From an uncultured Chromatiaceae bacterium (GTDB lineage Bacteria > Pseudomonadota > Gammaproteobacteria > Enterobacterales > Alteromonadaceae), in assembly GCA_946482615.1 (NCBI GenBank), contig CAMLSF010000003.1:1-58131 (forward strand): a stretch of 58,131 bases of DNA, given 5' to 3'. The notes beneath the pieces are model-generated. The model ran no database searches. It saw nothing but the letters and a program-made list of their open reading frames with translations, and was not told the origin of the DNA. The stretch's first letter is position 1, and every line of letters begins with the position of its first letter. Shown one piece after another: positions 17,531-28,842 of this stretch. Made by a program: the position numbers and the translations under genes.

Positions 17531-17561
17531 CTGCAGGGTGTTTATTTAAAAACCCCTGCAG
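17531..17561 (+). other. Hairpin between recJ and prfB
   Basis: The inverted repeat CTGCAGGG/CCCCTGCAG has an A/T-rich loop of about 15 bases whose flanks can also pair. No T run follows, so it is not a clear intrinsic terminator. It may lower readthrough from recJ or mark a processing site. Confidence 0.5.
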
Positions 17562-17650
17562 TATCCTCAACAGAAAATCATCGGGATGGCTGCATGTCTG
17601 CAGAAAAATTGCTACAATCGCCACCAATTTTTTTCTAAGCGCCTTAAATC

Positions 17651-18749
17651 ATGTTTGAAGTAAATCCGGTATACAACGCCATCAAAGATCTGACTGAACG
17701 CACCAATGTGCTTCGGGGGTATCTTTGACTACGACGCCAAAAAAGAAAAACTAGAAGAAGTCAGCCGCGAGCTGGAAGATTCTGCGGTCTGGAACAATCC
17801 TGAAAATGCTCAGGCTTTAGGCAAAGAACGTTCAGCGCTGGAACAGATTGTTGGTACTATCGACAAGCTGGATCAGGGTCTTGAAGACGTGGCAGGTTTA
17901 ATTGAACTTGCTGTTGAAGCCGAAGACGAAGGCACCTTTATCGAAGCTCAGGAAGAACTGGCTGGTCTGGAAGCTCAACTGGCCAAGCTGGAATTCCGTC
18001 GTATGTTCTCAGGCAAAAGCGACCCGGCGGATTGTTACCTGGATATTCAATCCGGTTCTGGTGGTACTGAAGCTCAGGACTGGGCCAGCATGTTAATGCG
18101 GATGTATTTGCGCTGGGGCGAAGCCAAAGGCTTTAAACCCGAGTTGTACGAAGTGACAGACGGTGACGTGGCTGGGATCAAAGGTTGTACCATCAAATTT
18201 ACCGGTGAATACGCCTACGGCTGGTTACGCACTGAAACTGGTGTGCATCGTTTAGTCCGTAAGAGTCCTTTTGACTCCGGCAACAGGCGTCATACCTCTT
18301 TTGCGTCAGTGTTTGTGTCGCCTGAAGTGGATGACGATATTGAAATCGAAATCAACCCGGCCGATTTACGGATAGATACCTACCGTGCTTCTGGTGCCGG
18401 TGGTCAGCACGTCAACAGAACTGATTCAGCGGTCCGTATTACTCACTTACCGACCAATATAGTGGTGCAGTGTCAGAACGACAGGTCACAACATAAAAAC
18501 CGCGATAACGCCTACAAGCAGTTACGCGCCAAGTTGTATGAGTTTGAACTGCAAAAACAAAATGCGGAAAAGCAGGCGCTGGAAGACACCAAGTCAGATA
18601 TCGGCTGGGGCAGTCAGATCCGTTCCTACGTGCTGGATGATTCGCGCATTAAAGATTTACGTACCGGTGTTGAAACCCGGAACACCCAGTCTGTACTGGA
18701 CGGGGATTTAGACAAATTTATCGAAGCCAGTTTAAAAGCCGGTTTGTAA
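17651..18749 (+). CDS. prfB: Peptide chain release factor 2 (programmed +1 frameshift)
   Basis: RF2 recognises UGA and UAA. The coding sequence is joined: 17651-17725 (25 codons from ATG), then a +1 shift over the in-frame TGA at 17726-17728, continuing at 17727-18749. The total is 365 aa, the E. coli length. The stop-codon-recognition motif SPF (VRKSPFDSG) and the catalytic GGQ ([11 protein letters not shown]) are present. The C-terminal stretch [29 protein letters not shown] is typical, quoted here in part only to identify the family: key elements are GWGSQIRSY and [10 protein letters not shown]. Expression is autoregulated by RF2 level through the shift site. It is followed by lysS after 25 bases, as in E. 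coli. Confidence 0.98.
17711..17729 (+). promoter_or_regulatory. prfB: prfB +1 frameshift site
   Basis: The site reads CTTCGGGGGTATCTTTGAC: an internal Shine-Dalgarno-like G run, then the slippery CUU codon followed by UGA and C. The E. coli site differs by one base (A in place of the second C), so the internal SD here is GGGGG rather than AGGGGG. Confidence 0.97.
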
Positions 18750-18774
18750 TTTAGTTTATTATCAGGAACTTATC

Positions 18775-20301
18775 ATGTCTGAACAAAACACGCCTATCGA
18801 AGAACATCAGGACGTTAATAAACTGATTGCTGAGCGAAAACATAAGCTGGCTGGCTTACGTCAGCAGGGCAACCCTTTTCCAAATGATTTCCGTCGGGAT
18901 GCAACTTCGGATCAGATCCTGGCTCAGTACGATCAGTTCAGCAAAGAACAGCTGGAAGAGAAGCAAATCCGTGTCACAGTAGCAGGCCGTATTATGCTGC
19001 GCCGGGTGATGGGTAAAGCCAGCTTCGCTACTATTCAGGACGTTGGTGGCAAAATTCAGCTCTATGTCGCGCTGAAAAGCCTGCCGGAAGGCGTGTATGA
19101 AGAAGGCTTTAAGAAATGGGATTTAGGTGACATCATAGGTGGTAGCGGTGTGTTATTTAAAACTCAGACCGGTGAGCTGACCGTTTGGCTGGACGAAGTG
19201 CGTCTGCTGACTAAAGCTCTGCGCCCATTGCCTGATAAGTTCCACGGTTTAACCGATCAGGAAGCCTGTTACCGTCAGCGTTATTTAGACTTGATTGTTA
19301 ACGAGCAATCCCGTAAGACCTTTTTAATCCGCTCAAAAACTGTGGCCTATATCCGTCAGTTTTTTAACAGCAAAGGCTTTTTAGAAGTTGAAACCCCAAT
19401 GCTGCAAAGCATTCCTGGTGGTGCTTCGGCCCGTCCTTTTGAGACACACCATAATGCGCTGGATATGCAAATGTTCCTGCGTATTGCTCCAGAGCTGTAT
19501 TTAAAGCGGTTAGTGGTCGGTGGTTTTGAAAAAGTATTTGAGCTGAACCGTAACTTCCGTAACGAAGGCGTTTCCACCCGTCATAACCCGGAATTTACTA
19601 TGCTGGAATTCTACTGGGCTTATGCCGATTACAACGACCTGATGGATATTACTGAAGAGTTATTCCGTGGCCTGGCTCAGTCTGTGTTAGGTACTACTGA
19701 AGTGCAGTATCAGGGCAATGTATTTGACTTTGGCAAACCTTTTGCCCGTATGTCAGTGACTGAATCTATTCTGCACTACAACCCGGAAGTGAAGTTAGAG
19801 CAGTTAACGACCCGTGAAGCCGTAGCTGCTTTGGCGAAGTCTCTGGGTATTGAAGTGAAAGACAACTATGGCCATGGCCGTATTCTGATGGAAGTTTTTG
19901 ATGAGCTGGTCGAAACCAAGCTGCAGCAACCGACTTTTATCACTGAATACCCGGCAGAAATTTCTCCGCTGGCCCGTCGTAACGATCAGAATCCGGAAAT
20001 CACTGACCGTTTTGAATTCTTTATCGGTGGTCGTGAGTTAGGCAATGGTTTTAGCGAGTTAAACGATGCTGAAGATCAGGCTGAACGTTTCCGTGAACAG
20101 GTTGCGCAAAAAGAAGCGGGCGATGACGAAGCCATGTACTACGACGAAGATTTTGTCACAGCATTGGAACATGGTTTACCGCCGACTGCAGGTCAGGGTA
20201 TTGGTATCGACCGTTTAGTGATGTTACTGGCCGACGCGCCAAGCATCCGTGACGTGATCCTGTTCCCGCATATGCGTCATAGCGACAAACAGGGTTCATA
20301 A
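18775..20301 (+). CDS. lysS: Lysyl-tRNA synthetase, class II
   Basis: This 508-aa class II aminoacyl-tRNA synthetase charges tRNA-Lys. It has an N-terminal OB-fold anticodon domain (about 65-150) followed by the catalytic core: motif 1 around [10 protein letters not shown], motif 2 [18 protein letters not shown], and motif 3 [11 protein letters not shown] at the C terminus. AGGAA lies eight bases before the ATG. It forms an operon with prfB and ends at a clear terminator. Confidence 0.98.
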   Translation: MSEQNTPIEEHQDVNKLIAERKHKLAGLRQQGNPFPNDFRRDATSDQILAQYDQFSKEQLEEKQIRVTVAGRIMLRRVMGKASFATIQDVGGKIQLYVALKSLPEGVYEEGFKKWDLGDIIGGSGVLFKTQTGELTVWLDEVRLLTKALRPLPDKFHGLTDQEACYRQRYLDLIVNEQSRKTFLIRSKTVAYIRQFFNSKGFLEVETPMLQSIPGGASARPFETHHNALDMQMFLRIAPELYLKRLVVGGFEKVFELNRNFRNEGVSTRHNPEFTMLEFYWAYADYNDLMDITEELFRGLAQSVLGTTEVQYQGNVFDFGKPFARMSVTESILHYNPEVKLEQLTTREAVAALAKSLGIEVKDNYGHGRILMEVFDELVETKLQQPTFITEYPAEISPLARRNDQNPEITDRFEFFIGGRELGNGFSELNDAEDQAERFREQVAQKEAGDDEAMYYDEDFVTALEHGLPPTAGQGIGIDRLVMLLADAPSIRDVILFPHMRHSDKQGS

Positions 20302-20312
20302 GAACCCGGATA

Positions 20313-20338
20313 AAAAAGGCAGCGCAAGCTGCCTTTTT
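20313..20338. terminator. Terminator after lysS
   Basis: The stem AAAAAGGCAGC/GCTGCCTTTTT has a four-base GCAA loop. The A run before and T run after make it work in either direction, though only lysS needs it here. Confidence 0.9.
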
Positions 20339-20412
20339 CCTCTGTTTTAGATCTAAAACCACAGCGGCTTTGCCAGATCTGTGATTTATTATTTTTTTAT
20401 CCAGCCTTTTGA

Positions 20413-20449
20413 TTGAGCCGCAAGCTGCCCTTTGTTATAATTTCCCCCC
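20413..20449 (+). promoter_or_regulatory. pyrG promoter with C-tract at the predicted start
   Basis: TTGAGC (20413-20418), a 17-bp spacer, and a perfect TATAAT (20436-20441). The expected start, six to eight bases on, falls in a run of six C (20444-20449). Because pyrG makes CTP, start-site choice or slippage in this run could respond to CTP level; that is inference. Confidence 0.7.
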
Positions 20450-20464
20450 GTCCTAAGTTCGTAA

Positions 20465-22135
<1,671 letters not shown>

Positions 22136-22142
22136 TTTGATT

Positions 22143-22170
22143 AAAGCCGGGCCACAAAGTCCGGCTTTTG
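22143..22170 (+). terminator. Terminator/attenuator between pyrG and eno
   Basis: The stem AAAGCCGG/CCGGCTTT has a ten-base loop and is followed by TTGTTTAT. It lies 27 bases before the eno start, so it probably ends part of the pyrG transcripts. I did not find a convincing separate eno promoter in the remaining gap. Confidence 0.7.
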
Positions 22171-22196
22171 TTTATGCAGCATAGAAGGGGATTTAC

Positions 22197-23492
22197 ATGT
22201 CTGAGATCGTCAATATCATTGCCCGTGAGATCATGGATTCACGTGGCAACCCAACAGTAGAAGCCGATGTGTTTCTGGCCAGTGGTGCTATGGGTCGTGG
22301 CTGCGCGCCATCTGGTGCTTCTACCGGTACCCGTGAAGCCTTAGAGCTGCGTGATGGTGACAAAAGCCGTTATTTAGGTAAAGGTGTACGTACTGCAGTG
22401 GCCAATATAGATGGTCCAATCAAAGCCGCTTTACTGGGTAAAAATGCCTACAAACAAGCAGAAATTGACCAGATCATGATTGATCTGGACGGCACTGAGT
22501 CTAAGTCTAAATTAGGCGCCAATGCTATTCTGGCAGTATCTTTAGCTGTAGCCCGCGCTGCTGCTGCTGATAAAAAGATCCCTCTGTATCAGCACATTGC
22601 TGACTTAAATGGCACTCCTGGTGTCTACTCCATGCCTGTTCCTATGATGAACATCATCAACGGTGGTGAGCATGCGGATAACAACGTCGACATTCAGGAA
22701 TTTATGGTTCAGCCTGTGGGCGCTAAAACCTTCGCTGAAGCACTGCGTATGGGCGCTGAAATTTTCCATCAGCTGAAAAAAGAACTGCACAGTCAGGGCT
22801 TAAACACAGCTGTAGGTGATGAAGGTGGTTTTGCACCGGATCTGAAGTCTAACGAAGAAGCTTTAACAGTGATCTCTAAAGCTGTAGCCGCTGCAGGTTA
22901 CGAGCTGAACAAAGACATCACTTTAGCCTTAGACTGCGCAGCCTCTGAGTTTTATGTCGATGGTAAATACAAACTGTCTGGCGAAGGCAAAGAATTCACT
23001 TCCTATGAGTTCAACGACTTCCTGGCTGGTTTAGCCACCCGTTTCCCTATAGTGTCTATTGAAGACGGTTTGGATGAGTCAGATTGGGATGGCTGGAAAG
23101 ACTTAACCAATAAAATTGGCGCTAAGGTACAGTTAGTGGGTGATGATTTATTCGTGACTAACACGAAAATCCTGACCCGTGGTATTGAGCAGGGCATTGG
23201 TAACTCTATCCTGATCAAATTTAACCAAATCGGTAGCTTAACTGAAACTTTAGCCGCTATTAAAATGGCAAAAGATGCTGGTTTCACGGCTGTGATTTCA
23301 CACCGTTCAGGCGAAACTGAAGATGCCTTTATTGCGGACTTAGCTGTAGGTACAGCTGCTGGTCAAATCAAAACAGGTTCTTTATGCCGTTCAGACCGGG
23401 TGTCTAAGTACAACCAATTACTGCGTATTGAGCAGGAATTAGGGGCTAAAGCACCTTACCGTGGTCGGGTAGAAATTAAAGGTCAGGCGTAA
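22197..23492 (+). CDS. eno: Enolase
   Basis: This 431-aa glycolytic enzyme converts 2-phosphoglycerate to phosphoenolpyruvate and is also a degradosome partner in enterics. Visible motifs are [56 protein letters not shown], and the signature [14 protein letters not shown] followed by [15 protein letters not shown] lies seven bases before the ATG, a strong site for a highly expressed gene. Confidence 0.99.
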   Translation: MSEIVNIIAREIMDSRGNPTVEADVFLASGAMGRGCAPSGASTGTREALELRDGDKSRYLGKGVRTAVANIDGPIKAALLGKNAYKQAEIDQIMIDLDGTESKSKLGANAILAVSLAVARAAAADKKIPLYQHIADLNGTPGVYSMPVPMMNIINGGEHADNNVDIQEFMVQPVGAKTFAEALRMGAEIFHQLKKELHSQGLNTAVGDEGGFAPDLKSNEEALTVISKAVAAAGYELNKDITLALDCAASEFYVDGKYKLSGEGKEFTSYEFNDFLAGLATRFPIVSIEDGLDESDWDGWKDLTNKIGAKVQLVGDDLFVTNTKILTRGIEQGIGNSILIKFNQIGSLTETLAAIKMAKDAGFTAVISHRSGETEDAFIADLAVGTAAGQIKTGSLCRSDRVSKYNQLLRIEQELGAKAPYRGRVEIKGQA

Positions 23493-23514
23493 GCTGGTCT
23501 AAACAAAACAATCT

Positions 23515-23548
23515 GGGCCAGTGTCGTTGACACTGAGCCCTTGATTGG
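23515..23548 (+). terminator. Hairpin after eno
   Basis: GGGC..AGTGTC/GACACT..GCCC has a three-base loop and is followed by TTGATTGGTTTT. The stem is good but the T run is broken; it is a probable eno terminator. Confidence 0.6.
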
Positions 23549-23575
23549 TTTTGCTGCCTTGATTACCATCAACGG

Positions 23576-24220
23576 ATGAAAAAACATTCAGCCGATCAAC
23601 ATCAGCTGTGGCAAGGCCCGGCGCAGGACCTGACTTATACAGAGCTTTGTAATGCTTTGTATGAACGGGAGTTGATGCGTTATGCCAAAACCGCCCCCGA
23701 GTTTTTAGCTGGTCTTCCCAAAAAAATTGCCAGTTTGCCTTTTTATATCCGCCGCTGCGCCAGTAGCATTTTGTCGCATCAATCCCCGCTTGAAATGGAC
23801 AGTCAAAACGCCAGTTGGATGGGACGGCAAAGCCCACAATGTCCGGCCAAAGAGCAGGGCATAGAGCAAATTGAACAGTTTTATTCAAAACACAAAAAAT
23901 TAGCCTTGATAGTGCCTGTTTATCAGAACCAGCAGGCGCAGGAAACGGTCTGGCTGGATTCGGTGGATGAAATTGATCTGGCAGGTCAAAGACTGCACTG
24001 CAATGAACATGGCTGGTTTAGTTTTAACGGCACTCCTCTTACTGATGAAAACAGTGATAAATTCCTGCTCAAGCCAACAAAAAGCCTGATGACGGCTGCT
24101 TGTTGTGGTCATCAGTGGCTCAACAGCGAACGCAAAAGCCCCCGTGTGCTGAGTTTGAGAGAATTATTACTGGCCAGCCGGTTAAATTGGCAGAACTTTG
24201 CTAAGCCTTTTCAGCCTTAA
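23576..24220 (+). CDS. Unrecognised 214-aa protein
   Basis: I do not recognise this family. The product is cytoplasmic by appearance (no signal peptide or membrane segment) and is moderately basic at the N terminus. It has an LTYTELCNALYERELMR helix near the start, a central strand-rich stretch LALIVPVYQNQ, and a Cys pair in TAACCGHQW near the C terminus. Its codon use looks like that of its neighbours. An overlapping minus-strand ORF of 129 aa (23499-23888) is less convincing because this frame is longer and lies in the direction of all surrounding genes. The ATG at 23576 has only a weak ribosome site. Confidence 0.6.
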   Translation: MKKHSADQHQLWQGPAQDLTYTELCNALYERELMRYAKTAPEFLAGLPKKIASLPFYIRRCASSILSHQSPLEMDSQNASWMGRQSPQCPAKEQGIEQIEQFYSKHKKLALIVPVYQNQQAQETVWLDSVDEIDLAGQRLHCNEHGWFSFNGTPLTDENSDKFLLKPTKSLMTAACCGHQWLNSERKSPRVLSLRELLLASRLNWQNFAKPFQP

Positions 24221-24313
24221 GTCGCATTTTTCCTTCATCAGCCTTTATTTTCGGCTTTCCAGTCCGGCCGATAAGCTTCATAATACTTTCATCTCTTCAT
24301 TTTTTGGTTTGAT

Positions 24314-24598
24314 ATGCGCCTGTTGGTTTTATTGTTACTGACGCTGCTTGCAGCACTTCAGCACCGCTTGTGGCTTGGCCAGCATAGCGTGATGGAGTAT
24401 TGGGCGCATAAAACTGAACTCGCCAAGATGGAACAACAAAATGAAGTGCTGGCTAAACGTAATAAATTACTTAAAGCCGACGTCACAGACCTGCAAATAG
24501 GCTTAGATGCGATTGAAGAGCGCGCCCGTAACGAGTTAGGTTTGATCAGACAAGACGAAGTATTCTTCCGGATTATTAGCCCGCTGGATAAAAAATGA
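24314..24598 (+). CDS. ftsB: Cell-division protein FtsB
   Basis: This 94-aa bitopic inner-membrane protein of the FtsQLB divisome complex has an N-terminal membrane helix (MRLLVLLLLTLLAAL), then a coiled coil (about 35-68) and the conserved IEERARNELGLIRQDEVFFRI. It is the first gene of a tightly packed cluster; its stop overlaps the ispD start (ATGA). Confidence 0.97.
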   Translation: MRLLVLLLLTLLAALQHRLWLGQHSVMEYWAHKTELAKMEQQNEVLAKRNKLLKADVTDLQIGLDAIEERARNELGLIRQDEVFFRIISPLDKK

Positions 24599-25284
24599 CC
24601 GCTATTCCTGCTATTGCGACTGTGATCCCGGCCGCTGGTGTTGGCAAACGAATGAAGGCGGATAAGCCCAAGCAGTACCTGCAACTTTGTGGAGCTACTG
24701 TGCTTGAGCAAACTCTGTTTCGTTTAAAACAAGTTCCTGGGTTACAGCAGTTTTATCTGGCATTAAGTCCGGATGATGCTTATTTTCCTGAATTACCTTT
24801 AGCGACAGACCCGCAGATCCAACGGCTGGATGGGGGAGCTGAACGCGCCCATTCGGTGCTCAATGCCTTGCTGCAGATTGACGCTGAAGTTTTTCCCTGG
24901 GTGCTGGTGCACGACGCTGCCCGTCCTGTAGTGCGGGTCAGTGATATCAAACTTTTAATTGATAGCTGTATTGATAAAGGCCAGGGCGGCATTTTAGCTA
25001 CTCCTGTGCGCGATACGATGAAACGTGGCTCTGGCACTGTGCTGCACACAGTCGACAGAGCTGATTTATGGCATGCCTATACACCCCAGTTATTTCCTAC
25101 CGTATTACTCCGGGACTCGCTGCAACAGGCTTTAGCTCAGGGTGCTGCTATTACCGATGAAGCCAGTGCTATGGAATGGGCAGGTTTGCCTGTGCTTCTG
25201 GTGCAAGGCCATGCCGACAATATCAAAATTACTCAGGCTGAGGATTTAGCTTTAGCCGCTTTTTACCTGGAGCATTCCGTATGA
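24595..25284 (+). CDS. ispD: 2-C-methyl-D-erythritol 4-phosphate cytidylyltransferase
   Basis: This 229-aa enzyme makes CDP-methylerythritol in the MEP isoprenoid pathway. The nucleotide-binding loop [18 protein letters not shown] is at the N terminus and VHDAARPVV about residue 104. It overlaps ftsB by four bases upstream and ispF by four bases downstream, so translation is probably coupled. Confidence 0.98.
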   Translation: MTAIPAIATVIPAAGVGKRMKADKPKQYLQLCGATVLEQTLFRLKQVPGLQQFYLALSPDDAYFPELPLATDPQIQRLDGGAERAHSVLNALLQIDAEVFPWVLVHDAARPVVRVSDIKLLIDSCIDKGQGGILATPVRDTMKRGSGTVLHTVDRADLWHAYTPQLFPTVLLRDSLQQALAQGAAITDEASAMEWAGLPVLLVQGHADNIKITQAEDLALAAFYLEHSV

Positions 25285-25763
25285 TGCCGTTTCGTATTGG
25301 TCATGGTTTTGACGTGCACGCTTTTGGTGGCGAAGGCCCTGTTACTTTAGGTGGTGTAAAAATTGCCTACGAACAAGGTTTGCTGGCGCATTCAGATGGT
25401 GATGTGGTGCTGCATGCAGTCTCTGATGCCTTGTTAGGTGCTATGGCTCTGGGAGATATTGGCCATCATTTCCCCGACACTGACGCCGCTTTTAAAGGCA
25501 TCGACAGCCGGATCCTGCTGCGTAAAGTCTTTGCTGATGTCAAAGCTTTAGGTTACGAAATAGGCAATCTGGATGTCACTATTATGGCGCAGGCGCCAAA
25601 AATGGCGCCTCATGTCGATGCGATGCGTGCTTGTATTGCTGAAGATCTGGTTTGTGGTGTGTCGCAAGTGAATGTCAAAGCGACGACCACAGAGAAACTA
25701 GGCTTTGTAGGACGCAAAGAAGGTATAGCAGTTGAAGCCGTTGTGCTGCTGGTGAAATCCTGA
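25281..25763 (+). CDS. ispF: 2-C-methyl-D-erythritol 2,4-cyclodiphosphate synthase
   Basis: This 160-aa trimeric zinc enzyme forms MEcPP in the MEP pathway. It has [10 protein letters not shown] (metal Asp and His), [20 protein letters not shown], and the C-terminal [19 protein letters not shown]. Two ATG codons are in tandem at 25281 and 25284; the first overlaps the ispD stop. The stop codon overlaps the truD start by one base. Confidence 0.98.
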   Translation: MMPFRIGHGFDVHAFGGEGPVTLGGVKIAYEQGLLAHSDGDVVLHAVSDALLGAMALGDIGHHFPDTDAAFKGIDSRILLRKVFADVKALGYEIGNLDVTIMAQAPKMAPHVDAMRACIAEDLVCGVSQVNVKATTTEKLGFVGRKEGIAVEAVVLLVKS

Positions 25764-26815
25764 TGCAAAAAAAAGTAGAGCTGCCAGCCTTAAGTTATTT
25801 ATACGGTCAGCCTGAAACTACAGCCTTATTACGTGTACAACCTGATGATTTTATCGTGCACGAGGAATTGAGTTTTACACCGACAGGTGCGGGCGAGCAT
25901 ATGCTGTTGCTGGTGGAGAAAATTGGTCAGAACACCCAGTATGTCGCTAAGTTGCTGGCTGAATTAGCAGGCTGCAAAGCACGTCAGGTCAGTTATGCAG
26001 GTTTAAAAGACCGGCATGCGGTGACCCGTCAGTGGTTTTGTTTGCCAGTGCCTATCAAACAGCAACTGAACTGGCAGGACTGGAGCATTGAAGGCGTCAA
26101 AATTCTCGACAGCATCCGTCATCAGCGCAGGTTAAAGTTAGGCTCAATAAAATACAATGAATTTAGCCTGACCTTAAGGGATGTCAGTGATGTACCTGCG
26201 CTATTAGCCCGGTTAGAGCTTGTTAAAAAAGGCGTGCCCAATTATTACGGAGAGCAACGTTTTGGTATTCAGGGCGGTAATTTAGCTTTGGCCGAACAGC
26301 TGTTTTCAGGTGGTGGTATTGAAGATCGGAAAATCCGCGGCTTAGCCTTGTCGGCCAGCCGGTCTTTTTTGTTTAATCTGCAGGTGGATGCAAGGGTGAA
26401 AGCTGGTATTTTTAACCAGCTTCTGACGGGCGAAGTGGTACAGCTGGATGGTTCTGGTTCTATTTTTAAAGTGCCTCAGCCTGATGAAACCTTAAAGCAG
26501 CGATTGCTTGAGGCTGATCTTCACCCAACGGCAGGCTTACCGGGTTTAGGTGAACCTTTAACGACGGCCGATGCACTCTGTTTTGAACAACAAAGTCTGC
26601 AGAGCTGGCAGCATTGGGTTAACGGGTTGGCAGAGCTGAATGTCAGAGCGGAACGCCGCGCTATCCGGGTGCTGCCAGCCGATGTAAAGTCGGAAGTACA
26701 AGGTCAGAATGTAAAAATTAGCTTTAAACTCTATTCGGGTTGTTTTGCTACTTCCGTGTTACGGGAGCTGGTGAATTACCAGGATGTGCAACGTAATTAC
26801 GCCACTTTGGATTAA
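25763..26815 (+). CDS. truD: tRNA pseudouridine(13) synthase TruD
   Basis: This 350-aa pseudouridine synthase modifies U13 in tRNA-Glu. The catalytic Asp lies in SYAGLKDRHAVTRQW, about residue 87. PNYYGEQRFG and the inserted TRUD domain follow. It is packed against ispF (TGATG overlap), and surE starts 28 bases downstream. Confidence 0.97.
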   Translation: MQKKVELPALSYLYGQPETTALLRVQPDDFIVHEELSFTPTGAGEHMLLLVEKIGQNTQYVAKLLAELAGCKARQVSYAGLKDRHAVTRQWFCLPVPIKQQLNWQDWSIEGVKILDSIRHQRRLKLGSIKYNEFSLTLRDVSDVPALLARLELVKKGVPNYYGEQRFGIQGGNLALAEQLFSGGGIEDRKIRGLALSASRSFLFNLQVDARVKAGIFNQLLTGEVVQLDGSGSIFKVPQPDETLKQRLLEADLHPTAGLPGLGEPLTTADALCFEQQSLQSWQHWVNGLAELNVRAERRAIRVLPADVKSEVQGQNVKISFKLYSGCFATSVLRELVNYQDVQRNYATLD

Positions 26816-26843
26816 ATACCTCTGAGGCGAGGGCAGATCATCA

Positions 26844-27596
26844 ATGCGAATTTTATTAAGTAACGACGATGGTGTGTATGCCAAAGGCATACAAGTGCTG
26901 CAGCAGGCTTTATCTGCGATAGCAGAAGTCACTACTGTAGGGCCAGATCGGAATTGCAGTGGTGCCAGCAATTCACTGACGTTATTAAACCCCTTACGCA
27001 CTCAGCAACTGGACAACGGCTTTATTGCCGTCAACGGCACCCCAACAGACTGTGTGCATCTGGCAATCAACCAGTTGTTGGCACAAACCCCGGATCTGGT
27101 GGTGGCTGGTATTAATCATGGTGCTAATTTGGGTGACGATGTGCTGTACTCCGGCACTGTAGCTGCTGCTACCGAAGGCCGTCACTTAGGTTTACCTGCT
27201 ATTGCAGTGTCTTTGGCCGGACGGGATGAGCAGCATTTTGCCACAGCAGCTTATGTCACAGTGCAGGTGATTAAAAAACTAAAATCCCAGCCATTACCTG
27301 CCGATCAGATTTTAAATATCAATGTACCAGCAGTGCCATTGGAGCAACTGAAAGGTATACAGGTGACCCGTTTAGGGCGCCGCCATAAAGCTGAGACTAT
27401 GCAAAGTGCAACAGACCCATGGGGGCGGCCAATTTATTGGTACGGCTCTTTAGGGCCAGAGTTAGATGCAGGGCCAGGTACAGATTTTTATGCGGTAGCT
27501 CAGGGGTACGCTTCTATTACACCTTTGCATGTTGATATGACGGCCTATCGCAGCATGGAATTATTAACGGATTGGTTAGATGGAATCGAGTGTTAA
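26844..27596 (+). CDS. surE: 5'/3'-nucleotidase SurE
   Basis: This 250-aa survival-protein nucleotidase removes phosphate from nucleoside 5'- and 3'-monophosphates. The metal-binding N terminus reads [14 protein letters not shown], followed by [24 protein letters not shown] and [18 protein letters not shown]. It is part of the surE-pcm-nlpD-rpoS stationary-phase cluster, with pcm three bases downstream. Confidence 0.98.
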   Translation: MRILLSNDDGVYAKGIQVLQQALSAIAEVTTVGPDRNCSGASNSLTLLNPLRTQQLDNGFIAVNGTPTDCVHLAINQLLAQTPDLVVAGINHGANLGDDVLYSGTVAAATEGRHLGLPAIAVSLAGRDEQHFATAAYVTVQVIKKLKSQPLPADQILNINVPAVPLEQLKGIQVTRLGRRHKAETMQSATDPWGRPIYWYGSLGPELDAGPGTDFYAVAQGYASITPLHVDMTAYRSMELLTDWLDGIEC

Positions 27597-27599
27597 GTT

Positions 27600-28238
27600 A
27601 TGGCTGTAGTCACCCATCGTAGTGCCGCTGTATTGGCACAAAAGCTTCAACAGGATGGTATCCAGGACAGCAGAGTCTTAGCTGCTATTGCCCAAACTCC
27701 ACGACATTTATTTGTCGAAGCTGTACTGGCGCATAAAGCTTATGAAAATACCGCTTTGCCTATAGGACAAGGCCAGACGATTTCACAGCCTTACATAGTG
27801 GCAAAAATGACTGAATTGCTGCTGCAATCCCAGCAATGTCAAAAGGTGCTGGAGATCGGCACTGGCTCAGGTTATCAGACCGCTGTACTGGCACGTTTAT
27901 TTTCACAGGTTTGTAGTGTAGAACGGATAAAGTCGTTGCAGTTCCAGGCGAAACGCCGGCTGCAGCAGCTGGATTTGCATAATGTCTCGATGAAACACGG
28001 GGACGGCTGGCTTGGCTGGGCCAGTAAAGCGCCTTTTGACTGCATTATTGTGACAGCTGCTCCGCACGAAGTGCCGCAAGCCTTATTGCAGCAGTTGTCT
28101 GAGGGGGGCCGTCTAGTGATCCCCGTTGGCGCTCAGGAACAAGTATTGAGAGTTTTCACTCGTGTGGGTGATACATTCGAGCAAAAAGATGTGGAAGCTG
28201 TGCGTTTTGTCCCGCTGGTACCGGGCGAGCTGGCCTGA
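27600..28238 (+). CDS. pcm: Protein-L-isoaspartate O-methyltransferase
   Basis: This 212-aa enzyme uses S-adenosylmethionine to repair isoaspartyl residues in aged proteins. Motifs are [17 protein letters not shown], the SAM-binding [16 protein letters not shown], and [15 protein letters not shown]. It starts three bases after the surE stop. Confidence 0.98.
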   Translation: MAVVTHRSAAVLAQKLQQDGIQDSRVLAAIAQTPRHLFVEAVLAHKAYENTALPIGQGQTISQPYIVAKMTELLLQSQQCQKVLEIGTGSGYQTAVLARLFSQVCSVERIKSLQFQAKRRLQQLDLHNVSMKHGDGWLGWASKAPFDCIIVTAAPHEVPQALLQQLSEGGRLVIPVGAQEQVLRVFTRVGDTFEQKDVEAVRFVPLVPGELA

Positions 28239-28260
28239 TTCATTTAAAAAGGAAGAACAC

Positions 28261-28839
28261 TTGAAAATTTTTCAATGGATGTATGACAAAGCACTGGTCT
28301 GGGCAAAACATCGTCATGCTGAACGGTATTTGGCTGGTTTAAGTTTTACTGAATCTGTTATTTTTCCTATACCTCCGGACGTGATGTTGGCCCCTATGGC
28401 TTTGGCACAACGAGACAAAGCCTGGCGTTTTGCCTGGATCACCACTTTGTTTTCAGTATTTGGTGGTATTTGCGGCTATTTTCTCGGGTTATGGTTGTAT
28501 GAACCTGTGGTCTTGCCAGCCGTCGAATACATGGGCTATCAGGAAACCTTTGCCAAAGTAGAACACTGGTTTACTACCTATGGCGTCTGGGTGGTATTTA
28601 TTGCCGGTTTCTCTCCTATTCCCTACAAGTTATTTACTGTAGGTGCAGGACTAATGAATATGGCATTTTTTCCTTTTGTCATTGCTTCTTTTATTGGCCG
28701 TGCCAGCCGGTTTTTTCTGGTCGCCGGCTTGATGTACTGGGGCGGTGAAAAAATGCAGAAAAAACTGCGTGATATAGTCGACTGGTTGGGCTGGGGAACA
28801 GTGGCTTTGGGCGGCATTTTATATCTGGTGTATCGCTAA
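28261..28839 (+). CDS. yqaA: YqaA-family inner-membrane protein (DedA-like)
   Basis: This 192-aa polytopic membrane protein of the YqaA/VTT (DedA-related) group has membrane segments at roughly 30-55, 60-85, 105-130, 135-160 and 170-190. The conserved FTESVIFPIPPDVMLAPMAL and AGFSPIPYKLFTVGAG motifs contain the re-entrant-loop prolines. Relatives are thought to move lipids or keep the proton motive force; the role here is unproven. The start is TTG at 28261 with GGAAG five bases upstream. The longer frame beginning at 28162 lies inside pcm and is not needed. Confidence 0.88.
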   Translation: MKIFQWMYDKALVWAKHRHAERYLAGLSFTESVIFPIPPDVMLAPMALAQRDKAWRFAWITTLFSVFGGICGYFLGLWLYEPVVLPAVEYMGYQETFAKVEHWFTTYGVWVVFIAGFSPIPYKLFTVGAGLMNMAFFPFVIASFIGRASRFFLVAGLMYWGGEKMQKKLRDIVDWLGWGTVALGGILYLVYR

Positions 28840-28842
28840 CTG

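Noticed and set aside
17726..17728. In-frame TGA as a sign of a broken prfB
   Set aside because: The context is the known RF2 autoregulatory frameshift cassette, and the frame continues correctly after +1.
23499..23888. Minus-strand 129-aa ORF after eno
   Set aside because: It overlaps the longer plus-strand frame 23576-24220. I judge it the less likely of the two, but neither has known homology.
28162..28260. Upstream extension of the yqaA frame
   Set aside because: It lies inside pcm. The TTG at 28261 has a good ribosome site and matches the family start.
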